Positions 12,286 to 23,830 of a stretch of DNA of 64,000 nucleotides are shown in pieces. Both the position numbers and the translations under genes were made by a program. The notes under the pieces are model-generated. The model saw only the letters and a list, made by a program, of their open reading frames with translations. It was not told where the DNA came from and ran no database searches. How positions within the stretch are numbered: position 1 is the stretch's first letter; every line of letters starts with the position of its first letter. Origin of the DNA: Simmondsia chinensis. Taxonomy: Eukaryota > Streptophyta > Magnoliopsida > Caryophyllales > Simmondsiaceae. Location of the stretch: assembly GCA_018398585.1 (NCBI GenBank), contig JAGTTD010000011.1, positions 9,485,001-9,549,000 on the forward strand. The letters are read 5' to 3'.

Positions 12286-12304
12286 CCCAGGAAGTCACCC
12301 ATCC
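12286..12304 (-). promoter_or_regulatory. 5S-type box C of the SINE head
   Basis: The minus strand reads GGATGGGTGACTTCCTGGG, one base from the plant 5S rRNA box C region. In 5S genes it is part of the internal control region bound by TFIIIA. Confidence 0.75.
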
Positions 12305-12316
12305 TTGTACTGCTTT

Positions 12317-12335
12317 CGCCCAAGCACGCTTAACT
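12317..12335 (-). promoter_or_regulatory. 5S-type box A of the SINE head
   Basis: The minus strand reads AGTTAAGCGTGCTTGGGCG, identical to the conserved plant 5S rRNA box A region, at the spacing from box C found in 5S genes. Confidence 0.8.
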
Positions 12336-12376
12336 TTGGAGATCCGATGACAGCATGTTGGTGCCCTCTTTGGTCG

Positions 12377-12390
12377 TTTTCTCACCCTCT
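12377..12390. repeat. Target-site duplication, right copy (SINE)
   Basis: ttttctcaccctct, identical to 12132-12145. Confidence 0.9.
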
Positions 12391-13030
12391 CTTGTATTCG
12401 TATATAAAATATCTGTAGGGCCTCTTCAATTTCAGTCTTGTTGCTCGTCCATAATTGTAAAATCTAAATTACTGACAGTAAATAGACTCCTCTCAAAATC
12501 GAGGCTCGTGGAGTGGATTCATTTAGGAATCAAACCACTTATATTGTATCTTTTATTATGATTTTTGTTTTTTGGTTATTTTTTTGGTATTTTTGTTTTC
12601 TGTCACTATTGGTTTTGTTTCTCCTGTTGCCAGATCCGATTTCCATGGGCTTTGGGTTAGAATATCGAGACCCAAAGCATAGCACCCTGGTTTCTGTTTT
12701 GCACAAGAACCCATTGTTCATGTGCCTCCCATCTCTTAGGAGGATCGGTATGAAGTACATTTGTTGAGCTTGATTCACCATTATAAAACAATCATTGTAA
12801 TTAAGTCTCAACCTACGTCTAATTTAACAAGTTCATGTCAAGGATTTATTTTTATTCCCCGCACCGTGTCATGCCAACAGAATATGAAGAATATGAATTT
12901 ATAGGAGCGACAGACGCACAATAGTTTGAGACCGGATTGGACAGGTTTGGACTAAAGTTACTAGGATCGCAGCGTGCAGATTGTGATATAGCCACAGGGT
13001 ATATGCCACTTTGCTTAGGGGAGGAGAGGA

Positions 13031-13064
<34 letters not shown>

Positions 13065-13460
13065 GGTGGGTTAGCTCATTACATAGCTTTTTGGGAACAT
13101 GTCTCATTACAAAATGCATATCAAGAGAGTAATGTTTACTGCTATTCTACAAAAAAAAGCGTCATAGGTTTATTTCAACAATGTAATTTTAGTTCTTCTT
13201 TTTGGTGATTAATGTTCATGATTCATTTTCAGACAAGGTTAAATTTTTTTTTCTTTAATGTGTGTTAGACCAGTGTTTCGGAGAGGAGTATTTAAACAAG
13301 GAGATGTAATATTCTAGTTCTATTAAAGCTCAAGCAATTACTATAGTTCTTGCAAAATCAAAGCATAAAAGAAGACTCAACAATGAAAAACAATTTTAGT
13401 AAAACTCAAATACTAATTAGAAGGATAATATTGTCCACTATTTGATTTTACTGAACAAAC
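12391..13460. other. Unassigned sequence with a poly-G tract
   Basis: No element is recognised. A frame at about 12640-12750 sits between a polypyrimidine-AG (tttctcctgttgccag) and a GTATGA and could be a small exon, but its product matches nothing I know. The stretch 13080-13460 shows nothing recognisable. Confidence 0.35.
13033..13063 (+). repeat. Poly-G tract, 31 G
   Basis: An uninterrupted run of 31 G follows a GA-rich lead-in. Similar runs lie at 27665-27699 and 38811-38840, all with G on this strand. Confidence 0.95.
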
Positions 13461-14430
13461 TTAGGCTCTGTTTGGCACATAGAATTAAAATTGGATAGTA
13501 AAAATACAATTGTAATTCCAATTCTTCAATTTTGGTGGAATTGAAAATCTGATGGAATTGAAATTTCATTGTTTAGTTCATAAAAAAATTGGAGGTCAGA
13601 ATTATAATTCCATAATTATTTGAGTCATCCTGAATTTTCACTCAATCGAGTTGAAGTGGTTCGAGTTTTTAAGTTAGCTATGATCGAATTTTGGTCAGAG
13701 TGGTTCATATTACATTTGAGTTATTATGGTCGGATCAATTCACTTTGAGAGTTATTTGAGTTTTAAGTCAAATTGGGTCAAGTATCGCGTAAGATCATTT
13801 GGTGTTCAAGTTAATCAGGTTTGGTCTTTTTTGGGATTCAGACTAGAATCGATCGAGTTCTAGTTGATTTAGGTCATTTCGAGCTCGAATCATCTTATTT
13901 TTGGGACAAACCTATTGTTTCACTTCAGATTTCAAGTCATATTAGGATGAATTTGAGATGGGTAGTGTTATTTTGGCCATTGACCATATTAAGTTTTGGG
14001 TCAATTTGGTTGGGTCATTTCCACTTCCTCTCAGATTGTTACATCACATTCAAGTCGACTAGTTTCTTTATTTGGATTTGCGTATCTCAAAATTCAGGTC
14101 AAGTGGGTTGCATCACGTCGGACTTTGAGTTAATGTGATTGTTGTCATTTTAGGTTCGAGTCATTCAGGTTCACAAGGTTGAAAGGTTTAGGTTAAATTT
14201 TAGGTCGCGTGTAAGTCTTTCGATTTTGAGTCATCTTGGGTTTTGGTTAATAAAGTGGGGTCATTTTGGATTTCATATCCATGGAATTAATATGAAATTA
14301 TAATTTCTTACCCCATCCCAAGTAATTGGAAAGTATGATTTTCAGTTAAAATCTAATTCTATGGAATTGAAAGTGGAATTGTAATTCCAATTCCAACGGG
14401 TGAACCAAACAACAGAATTGAAATTTTAGG
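13461..14430. mobile_element. hAT-like non-autonomous element, copy 1
   Basis: The left end reads TTAGGCTCTGTTTGGCACAT, the typical start of plant hAT MITE families, followed by AATT-rich subterminal sequence ('aattgtaattccaattc') that recurs inverted at the right end ('gtaattccaattcc...gaaccaaac'). The interior holds many degenerate 'gggtcattttgag' words. A copy in the opposite orientation lies at 43510-45510 with the matching terminus ATGTGTCAAATGGCGCCTAA. I could not find an 8-bp target duplication, so the right boundary is approximate. Confidence 0.55.
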
Positions 14431-14443
14431 CCCCAATTCTATG

Positions 14444-15863
14444 TGATTGTTTATTGTGTATACTTAGCAAGTGCACTAAGTTGTGTCAAGTAATAAAGAG
14501 TGAGTAGAGTATCTTTCCCCTGAGGATTGATTATTGAGTTATTACTAAAATTAATAGTTTTAGGGCTTTTGAAAGACCAAAAATTGAAGTTTTGAATATG
14601 TAACAAACAAAATGATAAGAAATAAAGATGGATACTAATTTTTTTTAAGAAAAGTGTATTGTTTTTTAGAAAACTTTTTTGATTTTATAAGATCCAATGC
14701 ATCTAATTTCACCTAGTTGTATTAACACAGCTTTCTATTCACGATATCTAAGTTGTTATTACATGTTGATGGTCGAAAAACCTAGTTTACTAAATATTCT
14801 CTCTCGAGCAACATTTAGCATATTTTTTTATGTATTAACTCATCAATCTCTTGCATGAATTTAAATAAGAAAAGAGTTTTGAAGATCTATGGTTTTCACG
14901 TAAGACTACACAAATCGCGTTAATCTATCTCTAGCATTTGCTCAATTTGTGGTGTTTATCACTTCAGTAATCATCATAAATCTCTTCTCAGACTCATTAC
15001 CAATTATTACAGGCTTTGAATAGTGATCAAGCATTCAAAACTCGTGAAGAACAATGATAAATACTGAAACACGCAATAAACAAACTTTAAATATGTTAAA
15101 TTAGAAAAGAGTATTTATTACAACTTAGGCTACATTGTGGCCTTGGAAAAACAAAATCAATTCATTGTAGACATAACATAAAATGAAATAAGAAAAAAAA
15201 TCCATGAACTTAAAGAAGAAAAGGATAGAAAAGAACTTGAAATTAAAAAAATTACAAACCAAACTTTTTCTTTTCTCCCCCTTCCTCTTCTATCTGAATT
15301 TGTCTCTCTATAATTTTTTTTGCTTTGCACTTTGTTTGAATGCTTGAATGATGCTCAAATAATTATCCAACGGCCCTATATATATTATTTGAGGTTGGGA
15401 ATTCATGGAATAAAAATTTTCACAAGTTCTTGCTTATTTGTTCTCTTTGCTGCCCAAAATTGCAACTTGCTTATTTTCTTCATTCCACCACCCAAGTCAT
15501 GTCATTTGAATCAAGTTGAAGTTTTTCTTGAATTTTTTAAGTGGTTCTCGCTTTTGATTTGCTTGTTTTGTCACCCAAAATTGCAAATTGCAACAAGTTG
15601 TACTGTTGTTTCATCCCTATTGAACCGTGTAGTTCTGATGTGTTTTGCCCATTTTTTGCTTTTTTTGATGTATCTTGCATTCACTTGCTAATGGTTATGA
15701 TAAAATCTAGCAAGAATTAGCATAAAATGAGTGTTTTTGCAAGGAAATAACAATAGGAGCGAAAAAGAGCAAAAATGAGCAAAAGCGATAAAAACTTGGT
15801 GTAAAATGGTTAGTAAATGAACCTAAATTATATAAATAATTACATATTAAATTGAAATTATCA
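14444..15863 (-). repeat. 3' LTR of the Athila-type element
   Basis: This 1420-bp LTR starts TGATTGTTTATTGTG and ends AATTATCA. It aligns with 18896-21537 once the LINE in that copy is removed. It carries the 'agcaagtgcactaagttg' U5 segment. A solo relative lies at 43559-44992. Confidence 0.88.
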
Positions 15864-15880
15864 AAATACCCCCAAACTTA
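15864..15880 (-). other. Polypurine tract of the Athila-type element
   Basis: The minus strand reads TAAGTTTGGGGGTATTT directly before the 3' LTR, the classic form in Athila/Tat elements, where plus-strand DNA synthesis is primed. Confidence 0.8.
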
Positions 15881-16270
15881 AATCTTGCTCGTCCTCTAGG
15901 AAGGCTAAACATGAAAGCATAGGATCTCATGCTTTTTAAGAATTTTTAAAATAATTCAAAGCAAGTATACTTCTATTAGAAAAGAATGACCAAGTTTCAA
16001 AGCTTAAGGTTCTAAAGCCAAAACATTCTTTCTAAGGAAAAAACTCATCAATTTCCTAGGTAAATGAATTCAAAAGTTGGCTAAGCAAATTAAGTTTATC
16101 TAGTCTTTCTAATTTCAAGACATCCAAACCGAGTAGATAATAAAAATCATGTCATTCATACAAGACTTTTCAAGTATGGCCAAGACTAAAAATTATTCAC
16201 AAAATTTTCTCTTCCTCTGTTTTTCGTATTTTTAAAATGAGGAACTGGTTTGCCCCAGCCAATCCCGGCC

Positions 16271-16575
16271 CATGAGTATATCTTCAGCGAGAATTGAACT
16301 TCTGACCCCTGAGCGATGACCGCATGGGTAAAAGACGCCACCAACTGAGATGCACTCAAGATGACCGCATGAGTATATCTTCAGCGAGAATCGAACTCTT
16401 GACCCCTAGGCAATGATCACATTGGTAGAAGACGCCACCAACTGAGATGCCCTCATGATGGGCTTGAGCTCAAAATTTGTAGTGATTCATAATGAGTATA
16501 TCTTCAGTGAGAATTGAACTCTTGACCCTTGGGTGATGACCGCATCGGTAGGAGCTGCTACGAACTGAGATTCCT
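16271..16575 (-). mobile_element. Three tandem copies of a tRNA-like SINE head
   Basis: A unit of about 85 bp occurs three times, starting near 16271, 16368 and 16491. On the minus strand each reads a D-arm-like CTCAGTTGGTGGCGTC followed, about 45 bases on, by GAGTTCGATTCTC, a good match to the polymerase III B box. The third spacer differs, with a short unrelated insert. Sequence at 16240-16270 ('gccccagccaatcccggcc') could be the start of the SINE body. This identifies a tRNA-derived SINE whose head has been multiplied. Confidence 0.65.
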
Positions 16576-18094
16576 TCATATTTTGCTTTTACTTAGACTT
16601 AGGCATAACTCTTTAAAATCTATTATGGAAATGATAATCTTAATACAATCTATTCAAATTTTAGCCTTTTTTTTAATCATAAAGAAAGGTCAAACAGCCA
16701 TGCTAACTGGTGAGCTCAAACACCATTGTTTTATCAAGATAGAGCCTTAAAATAAATCATGCATTGCAATTAGAATACAAAGACAATTGATTCTCGAATT
16801 CTTCCAGTCTAATCAAAGTAAACGAGCTAAGAAAGGCATTAAGTTTGCCTAAAAAACATGATAATAAGATCTCAAAGTTATTTTATGATTTTTAAAGTGG
16901 TCCAAAATGTGCAATAAAATTTATAAAGACTAATGATCTAAACTATAGAAAATAGAAAATCTTTTTGTTGGCCGACACTATCTATATCCCCATACAAAGG
17001 CTCCGAACTCTAGGAGGTACTAAAGCTGACTTAAAAATATAAAACAATACTAGACAAGAAAACTTTTCGAAAGCATTTGTTCAAAAATTTAAATAAATGT
17101 GAAAAAAAAATGTCTCTCCCACCTCCAGACTTAAAGTTAACATTGTCCCCAATGTTAAACGAAATACAATGAATGAAATAGTGGGGAAGAGATAGTTCCC
17201 AGTTTTGATGATTGCTTATTTGATGGTAAATATTGTCATCAGGTTACCCCAAAGTTGTTTCAAGAACCTATCAAACAAAATGTACAAAAATACAAGAAAA
17301 TAATAAAAATTAAAGAAAATTGAAAGAAAAGAAGTAAGGAATGGAAAACTTGGGTTGCCTCTCAAGAAATGCTTAAGTTATAGTCATTAGCTTGACTTTT
17401 TGATGATGATCTATCCCGTATCCAGAAGGAGAATAGAGTTTCCTCCAGTCACCCTGAATGACCATTTTCTTCCTCGGATCTTCTTTGTAACCTTCTTTAT
17501 ACGACCACCTCTACCTTCTCTATTCATGGGATCCTTAAGCATAATGTGCCACAACTTGAATTTTCTTTTCTAATCATTTTTGCATTTTTTTGCTAAGTCA
17601 TCCTTGGCTCTGAAAGCCTCTGACTTCGTTAGACAAGCTCAACACTCTATTTCAGTCATTGGTAGTGGTGGGTCGGTCAAGATAGGTTTTCATTGGTAGC
17701 GATGAGTCGATCAAGGGGGTTATGTCACATTGAGGGGGTTCTTCGAATGTGTTCTCATCCCTCAATGTTATGGCGTTAGTTTGTTCCTTAGGTTGGTGAT
17801 GGTATTGTTAGGTAAAGAATCTTTGGACCTCTCAGAAAGTTCTTCTAATGTAGTCCCTACTTCAGCTTCCAAATTTTGGATGGAGGCTTCTTGGTTTCTA
17901 AAGTTATCCTTGGTTTCTTAGCTAAAAAGTGTCCTTTCATGCATGGATTCCTTAACCATCTCTTCTAAGTTATATTTCTTTTCTTGAGGTGGATGAATCG
18001 GTGACCAAGGTGCTTTGTGAGTGTTCCAAGAAACTCTACGAGGGTTCATTTATCCTTGACTGTAGGTGTTAGAGTAAGGGTTTTGTTGGGCTTG

Positions 18095-18298
18095 TTAATA
18101 ATTTGACATGTAGTTATCTTGTGCAAAACCCAATGAGGAAAAAGTGTTACATGCTTGGCATTTCATACTAGCATGGTCACCTGCGCAAAATTCACATCTA
18201 ACTATAGGAGTATGAGAAATTCTGACACTTATATTATCCAGTTGCTTTTGAATTAGTGAGATTTGAGCAGATAACGTATTAATTTCATGAATTCCCAT
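18095..18298 (-). pseudogene. Athila-type gag fragment with zinc-binding CX2C
   Basis: The 67-residue frame (EINTLSAQISLIQKQLDN..., then CEFCAGDHASMKC) matches the region of Athila-type Gag in which an amphipathic helix precedes a CX2C...H...C motif. The frame continues downstream on the minus strand with stops. It would belong to the nucleocapsid end of Gag; the rest of gag is not readable. Confidence 0.6.
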
Positions 18299-18871
18299 TG
18301 GTCTTCATGGTACAACTTGAAATTGAGGTTTCATATAGTTGTTACTAACTATCACCTCTAGCAATATTTTGTGTTAAATTTTAGGATCTAAGGGAGTAAT
18401 ATAAATAAATTTAAAAGTTAAAAGAAATATAAAAATAATGAGAAAGCACAAAACTACAACACTATAACATAAAACTTAACAAAAACCAAATTTTAGGGGA
18501 GTTGGTATACGAATTTTTACAAAGAAGTTTAAAAAAAGGGGGGTAATAATACTAATGTTTCAAAAAACTCAAAAATAACAAACTTAACTTTCAAAAACTT
18601 ATCTAGGTGAATTAAAAAGTTCAAAAAAAGATAAAACTTATAAGAGAACTTAAAAATATAACAATCTAATGCAAAAGTTAAGAAAAACAAATTTTTAGGG
18701 GGGTTGCTATACTAATTTCAAATAAAAATAACTTTACAAATCAAACCTATTGAATGAAATAAATGAAAGAAAAGAGATTTCTTCTTTAAACTAAAATTAA
18801 CAAGTTTTAACAAAACAACTTTAAATTAATGCTAAAACTGGATGGTATCAATATCACTCAAATAAGAATAA

Positions 18872-18889
18872 TCCCCGGCAACGATGCCA
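18872..18889 (-). other. Primer-binding site, Athila/Tat type
   Basis: The plus strand reads TCCCCGGCAACGATGCCA; its complement differs from the conserved TGGCGCCGTTGCCGGGGA at only one or two positions. It lies 6 bases from the 5' LTR and fixes the minus orientation. Confidence 0.9.
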
Positions 18890-18895
18890 AAAATT

Positions 18896-21537
18896 TGATT
18901 GCTTATTGTGCATGCTTAGCAAGTGCACTAAGTTGTATCAACTAATCAAGAGTTACTAGAGTATCGTTCCCACAAGATTGATTATTTGAAAGACAGAAAA
19001 TTAAAGTTTTGAATATGTAACAAATAAGATGAAAAGAACTAAAGATGGATATTGATTTTTAAAGAAAAGTGTATTGTTTTTTTGAAAAATTTTCTGATTT
19101 TATAAGATCCAAGACATCCTATTTTACCTAGTTGTATTAATACACCCTTCCATTCTTGATATTCAAGTTATTATTATATGTTGATGGTCAAAAACCCTAA
19201 TTTAGTAAATATTCTCTCTCAAGAAACATTTAGCATACTCTTTTACATATTAACTCATTAATCTCTTGCATGAATTTAAATAAGAAAAGAGTTTTGAAGA
19301 TCCATTGTTTTCACTTAAGACCACACAAATCGTATTAATCTATCTCTAACATTCGCTCAATTTGCGGTTTTATCACTTTAGCAATCATCATAAATCTCTT
19401 CTTGGACCCATTATGAATCATAACAGGCTTTGAATGGTTGTCACATATTCAAAACTCAGGAAGAATAATGATATATACTCAAACAACGTAATAAACAAAC
19501 TTTGAATACAGAGAATTAGAAAACAGTGTATATTACAACTTACACCAGAGTGTACCCTTAACAACAACAACAACAATAACAACAAACCCAATGCTACAAG
19601 GGCTCTCGCCTACGTGGGGTCTGTGGGGGTGGATGTGCGCAGCCTTCCTCCTTTGGGGTGCTACCCTGAGGGGAGGCTGTTTCTGAGGACTCCCGACCTG
19701 AACAGTGTGTCATCATTTAAGCATGGAATGCTGAAAGCATAAGGTTAACATAGTTAGGGCAGTAAATAGTACAAGCCAACACTATGAAGCACACTCGATG
19801 GAAGGTAGCTGCAGTCAAATAATCAGCACGTTCACAAGTTGCAAGTTTCACAAGTGCTCACGTGCACATGTAAACAAATAGGTGAGCCAGAACGTGCGCT
19901 AAAGAAGAAGTCAATACACCTAGAGGCACTAGTGCAAGCAATCATAGGATGCACTACTCTAAGCTGCTGCATCAGTTATCCCTGCGCTCACTCTCCATTG
20001 AGCTCTATCTAAGGCCATCTCCTCCCATAGGTTTAGGTGGGTTAGGTCCCATTGTATCATCTCCAGCCATCTCTTCTTTGGCCTGCCTCTTCCTCTCCTT
20101 TCTAGCGTAGCATGTAACTATTCGCATCTTCTGATTGGGGCAGTGGGCGGTCTCCTCCTAACATGACTAAACCACCTCAAACATTGTTCTCTCAATTTAT
20201 CCTCAATCGAGGCCACACCCAATTTGGCTCTTATGACGTCGTTCTTGATCCTATCCTTCCTTGTGTGTTCCCACATCCACCGTAACATCCTTATCTCTGC
20301 CACCTTTATCTTTTATGTATGATGTTGTTTTATTGGCCAACACTCTGCCCCATAAGACACAGATGATCTCACTACCATCTTATAGTATTTCCCCTTTAGT
20401 TTTAGTGAAAACTTTCTATCGCAGAGTACCGCGGAAGCCACCCTCCATTTATGCCAGCCTACTTTGATTCGGTTGTTGACATCCTTGTCAACTTTGCCAT
20501 TGTGCTGAGCCATGAAACCTAAGTATTGAAACTCTCTTTCCTTTGTATGATCTCATATCCTATCTTGACCTCATTAGTGCTAGGCGCGGTGGAGGGGTAG
20601 AATTTAAGTAACATGTATTCGGTCTTGGATCTGTTGACTCGCAAGCCCTTCGATTGCAATGCCCTTCTCCACAATTCTAGCTTCTCATTTACCTCTTATA
20701 GAGACTCCCCCACCAAAACTGTGTCATCTGCGAAAAGCATGCACCAAGGCACCCCTCCTTGAATGTGCCTAGTGAGCTCATCCAGCTATATTATAGCCTT
20801 AAAAAAACAAAATTAGTTCATATTAGACATAAAATAAAGTAAAATTAAGACAAAATCCATAAACTTAAAGAATAAAAGGATAGAAAATAACTTAAAATTG
20901 AAATTTACAAACCAAACTCTTTCTCTTCTCTCCCTTACTCTTCTATCTGAATTTTCTCTCTGTTATTTTTTGTACTTTGAACTTTGTTTGAATGCTTGAA
21001 TGATGCTCAAACACTTTCCCAATACCCTTATATATAGTATTTGTGGTTGAATATTCATGCAATAAAAAATTTTCACAAGTTCTTGCTCATGTGTTCTCTT
21101 TGCTGCCTAAAATTGTAACTTGCCACAACTTGCTTATTTTTTTCATTTTTTCCCTTCATTCCACAGCCCAAGTCATGTAATTTTCACCAAGGTGAAGTTG
21201 TTCTTGAATTGTTTAAGTGGTTCTTGCTTTGATTTTCTTGTTTGCTGTCCAAAATTGCAAATTGCAACAAGTTGTACATTGTTTCATCCCTGCTCAACCG
21301 TGTAGTTTTGATGTGTTTTGCCAATTTTTTGCTTTTTTTTTATGTATCTCGCATTCACTTATTGATGTTGATGACAAAATCTAGCAAGAATTAGCATAAA
21401 ATGAGTATTTTGCAAGGAAATAAGAATAGGAGCGAAAAAGATTAAAAACGTGCAAAAGCAATAAAAAAATTGGTGTAAAATGGTTAGTAAATGAACCTAT
21501 GTGATATAAATAATTATATACTAAATTGGACTTATCA
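18896..21537 (-). repeat. 5' LTR of the Athila-type element, split by an RTE LINE
   Basis: It starts TGATTGCTTATTGTGCATGC and ends GACTTATCA. Without the 1.24-kb LINE it would be about 1.4 kb, equal to the left LTR. Confidence 0.88.
19556..20797 (-). mobile_element. RTE-clade LINE, 5'-truncated
   Basis: The minus strand ends at 19560 in a (TTG)n-type tail and carries the RTE 3' end. Upstream are frames for the RT and its C-terminal region: LFADDTVLVGES (catalytic FADD at 20723-20737), SKGLRVNRSKTEYM, VSYGAECWPIKQ (20320-20360), and RMLRWMWEHTRKDRIKNDVI...LRWFSHVRRRPP (20118-20300). These are typical of plant RTE LINEs. The copy starts within the RT domain and has stops and frame breaks. Diverged direct repeats of the LTR sequence ('...gtaccctta' and '...atagcctta') flank it. 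Confidence 0.88.
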
Positions 21538-21542
21538 CCATG

Positions 21543-22045
21543 CTCTTAGAAAAAAGACTGCTCTGCAAGAACACCATGTTATCATATGCAGGTTGGGTTG
21601 AGCTCATTAGATCAATTTTGATGGGAGTGTATTCATATTGGTATAATTTATTATCCATTCCAAAAATAGCCATAAAAGAGATTCAAAACCTAATGACTCG
21701 GTTTCTTCGGACAAGTGATATATAGGAGAGCAGCAGTTATATCCCTATAGCAAGGAGTAGACTGTCTTCCAAAAGGAGGAAAGGGTCTTAATTTATTGCA
21801 TTTGGAAGCTTGGAACTTGGCACACATCTTGAAACTATAATGAAACATTCATGAGAAAAAGGATTGTGGATAAAGTGGATCCATGCCTACTGCATGAAAG
21901 GAGAGGCAAAGGTGTGGGATGTGCAACAAAGAACTAATGACTCAGCTCTCTAGCAAGCAATTCTGGAAATGAGAGATCAGTTGATGAAAACTTTCCATGA
22001 AGTGGGCGATGTTGAGCGAACTGTGAGAAAAAGCATTAAAGGTGG
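21543..22045 (+). pseudogene. L1-type LINE, RT C-terminal part (left piece)
   Basis: The plus strand encodes MLSYAGWVELIRSILMGVYS followed by WYNLLSIPKIAIKEIQNLMTRF, then GLNLLHLEAWNLAHILK and, after frame breaks, IHEKKD...WIHAYCMKGEAKVWDV. This is the region between RT and the zinc-binding domain of plant L1 LINEs. The element is interrupted at 22045 by the LARD and resumes at 27954. Its upstream part is cut by the Athila-type insertion and is not recognisable left of 14444. Confidence 0.82.
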
Positions 22046-22274
22046 CATTTATGATGAATTTAGTTAGTATGCTTATTCGTCGTATTGGAGTTCTCTACGA
22101 GATGGGGTTCATAAGGACGAGTTGAAGTCAAGCTCTAGCTACACCCAATTTGATATTTCTTAGCCTAAGAGGAGTAGGAGGCTTGAAGGGTTATTGCTCC
22201 AGAGAGGTGATCGTCAAAGATGACAGGAGGGAGAGACGTATGATCGCCCACATTGGATGAAGCCTACTATGGCG

Positions 22275-22305
<31 letters not shown>

Positions 22306-22550
22306 GATGTCTCTCGGGAAGGGGTTGAGGTGAGGATGAAAGGTCCTTCTCCCTTCATATAGAATTCTAAGTCGAGTTTGGGGGTGCTGGGCATCCTAAT
22401 CGTGGGCACCCATCACAGGGTGCCCGTCTTTGGGTGCCCCTCTCTTGGAGCTCGTTTATTGGATGCCCAGTTCCAAGACGCCAATTCTAGACCGCCCCTT
22501 TTTAGGTCGCGGGTATCTGGTGAGTAAATACCGAGCTAGTATTATAAACA
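22046..22550 (-). repeat. 3' LTR of the LARD
   Basis: Its terminus reads CATTTA where the partner LTR has TGTTTA. It ends ATTATAAACA. It contains a (GA)n microsatellite at 22273-22308, at the place where the partner LTR has poly-G plus GA. Confidence 0.85.
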
Positions 22551-22567
22551 TATAGTCCCCCCACTCC
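22551..22567 (-). other. Polypurine tract of the LARD
   Basis: The minus strand reads GGAGTGGGGGGACTATA directly before the 3' LTR. Confidence 0.75.
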
Positions 22568-23579
22568 ATGGGTGAACTTGAGTCATTCCAAGTCCGGCGA
22601 TGGAGTGGATTACGAGTCAGTCCTTAACCGTGACCTGCTAATGCACAATGTTTGCTCAAGTGACGGAGGTTTTCAACGTTATGACCTGGCTCTTTGTAAT
22701 TGCCACTTATGTGTATTTTGAACCTTAATCGAGATTAATAGGACGTATAACCTAAATAAGATGTGTATCGATGAATTTGACATTTAATAGGATGTTTAAA
22801 TTAATACGATTTGTAGCTGGGCGCCGGACCCATCATGAACCTTAATAGTGCTTTTAGCTAAATCACAGATCTTAACAAAATGTTTAGCGCATTGTTCGCT
22901 TTAACAGAGTGTTTAGTTCATTAGGGATCTTAATAGAATGTTTTATCTCTTTGTTTGTCTGAATGGAGAAGTTTTCACTCGTGTAGGAATTTTAGGGGAA
23001 TCTGAGTTTCTAGGGACTCTTGAATTTTAGAGTATTTACAGCATTTTGTTCCTTTATTCTTGCAAGCGCTTGCATCGTTTTGAATTTTATGTGATAAGCA
23101 TATGAGGATATCACTATCATGACCAGCCACTAGTTATGTACGTATTTATTTTGTAATATCCATAAAGTGATTTTGATCAAGTTATTTTGACGTGCAAAGC
23201 ATATTGAGTCAAAGCTCTAGGCAGTTGACTTAATATATTCATTTAATATGTAGATGATATATGTAATACATTTGGATGAGATTAGGGAGTTCAGTATCAT
23301 GCATTTGTTTTACTGCCGGAGTGAACCATATGCAATATACTTAAATGAAGTCCTTGCGACGAGTATACCCCAAAAGTCTAGAATCAAGGAAGATGAATAT
23401 ATTATACTACTCTGATAGGAACGGGTATGTTATTACTGCGTATGTCATGGAGGTTAGCGTATCTTTTAAACATGCAGATCCTATGTAATAAACTATACAC
23501 ACACACACACATATATATATAATGACAAGTGCATATCGGTGGTCAATGTACTATCTTTAGACAACCCTCAAGTGAGTCA

Positions 23580-23830
23580 TGGTGTCAAGTATTGCACCCA
23601 TTGCAGATGAGTGCACCAAAGTGGACCATGGTGATAAGCATTGCACTGTTGTGGGTGATTACACCACAATGGACCATGGTGATAAGCATTACACCCGTTG
23701 CGGGTGATTGCACCAGGCCGGACCATGGTGATAAGCATTGTACCCATTGCGGGTGATAGCACTAGAGGGGACAATGGTGATAAGCATTGCACTCGTTGCG
23801 GGTAATTGCACAAGGGCGGACCATGGTGAT
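23580..23830. repeat. Tandem array, ~49-bp unit, about 5 copies
   Basis: Each unit runs 'gcattgcacccgttgcgggt' followed by 'gattgcaccagggcggacc' and 'atggtgataa', with a few differences per copy. Confidence 0.85.

Larger units (their letters stand above)
12146..12376 (-). mobile_element. 5S rRNA-headed SINE with RTE-LINE-like tail
   Basis: This 231-bp minus-strand insertion is delimited by a perfect 14-bp target duplication. From its 5' end (12376 downward) it has a head of about 107 bp matching plant 5S rRNA, with a deletion of several bases in the first half. Then comes a short linker, then the RTE/Au-type 3' region (plus strand 'ggctgtttccgag', 'tatgcagccttcccc', 'cgcagggtctggg', 'gcaccttaagggctc'), ending in a T-rich tail (rc of 'aaaaggaatata'). 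A SINE with a 5S promoter and a LINE-derived tail would be transcribed by RNA polymerase III and retrotransposed by the LINE machinery. Both internal 5S promoter boxes are preserved. A single-event chimeric retrocopy is the alternative. Confidence 0.85.
14444..21537 (-). mobile_element. Athila-type Ty3-gypsy element without pol
   Basis: LTRs TGATTG...TTATCA enclose only about 3 kb. The 5' LTR is on the right (minus orientation), shown by a near-perfect Athila/Tat PBS at 18872-18889 and a polypurine tract beside the left LTR. Flanks ctatg (14439-14443) and ccatg (21538-21542) are a target duplication with one change. The interior has a gag zinc-finger remnant but no protease, RT or integrase, so the element is a deletion derivative dependent on others. 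A tandem tRNA-like SINE head lies at 16271-16575; the rest of 15881-18090 and 18300-18870 is AT-rich with no coding frame I can assign. Confidence 0.85.

Noticed and set aside
12281..12376. A functional 5S rRNA gene
   Set aside because: The first half is altered and partly deleted, the 3' end is replaced by RTE-type sequence and there is only one copy, flanked by a target duplication. It is a SINE head and not a gene.
12640..12750. Small host exon with splice sites on both sides
   Set aside because: Acceptor-like and donor-like sequences are present and the frame is open, but the product matches nothing and such matches occur by chance. Too weak to call.
16271..16575. Functional tRNA genes
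   Set aside because: The units lack a complete acceptor stem and anticodon arm with tRNA-like pairing, and their spacing and repetition fit a SINE head.
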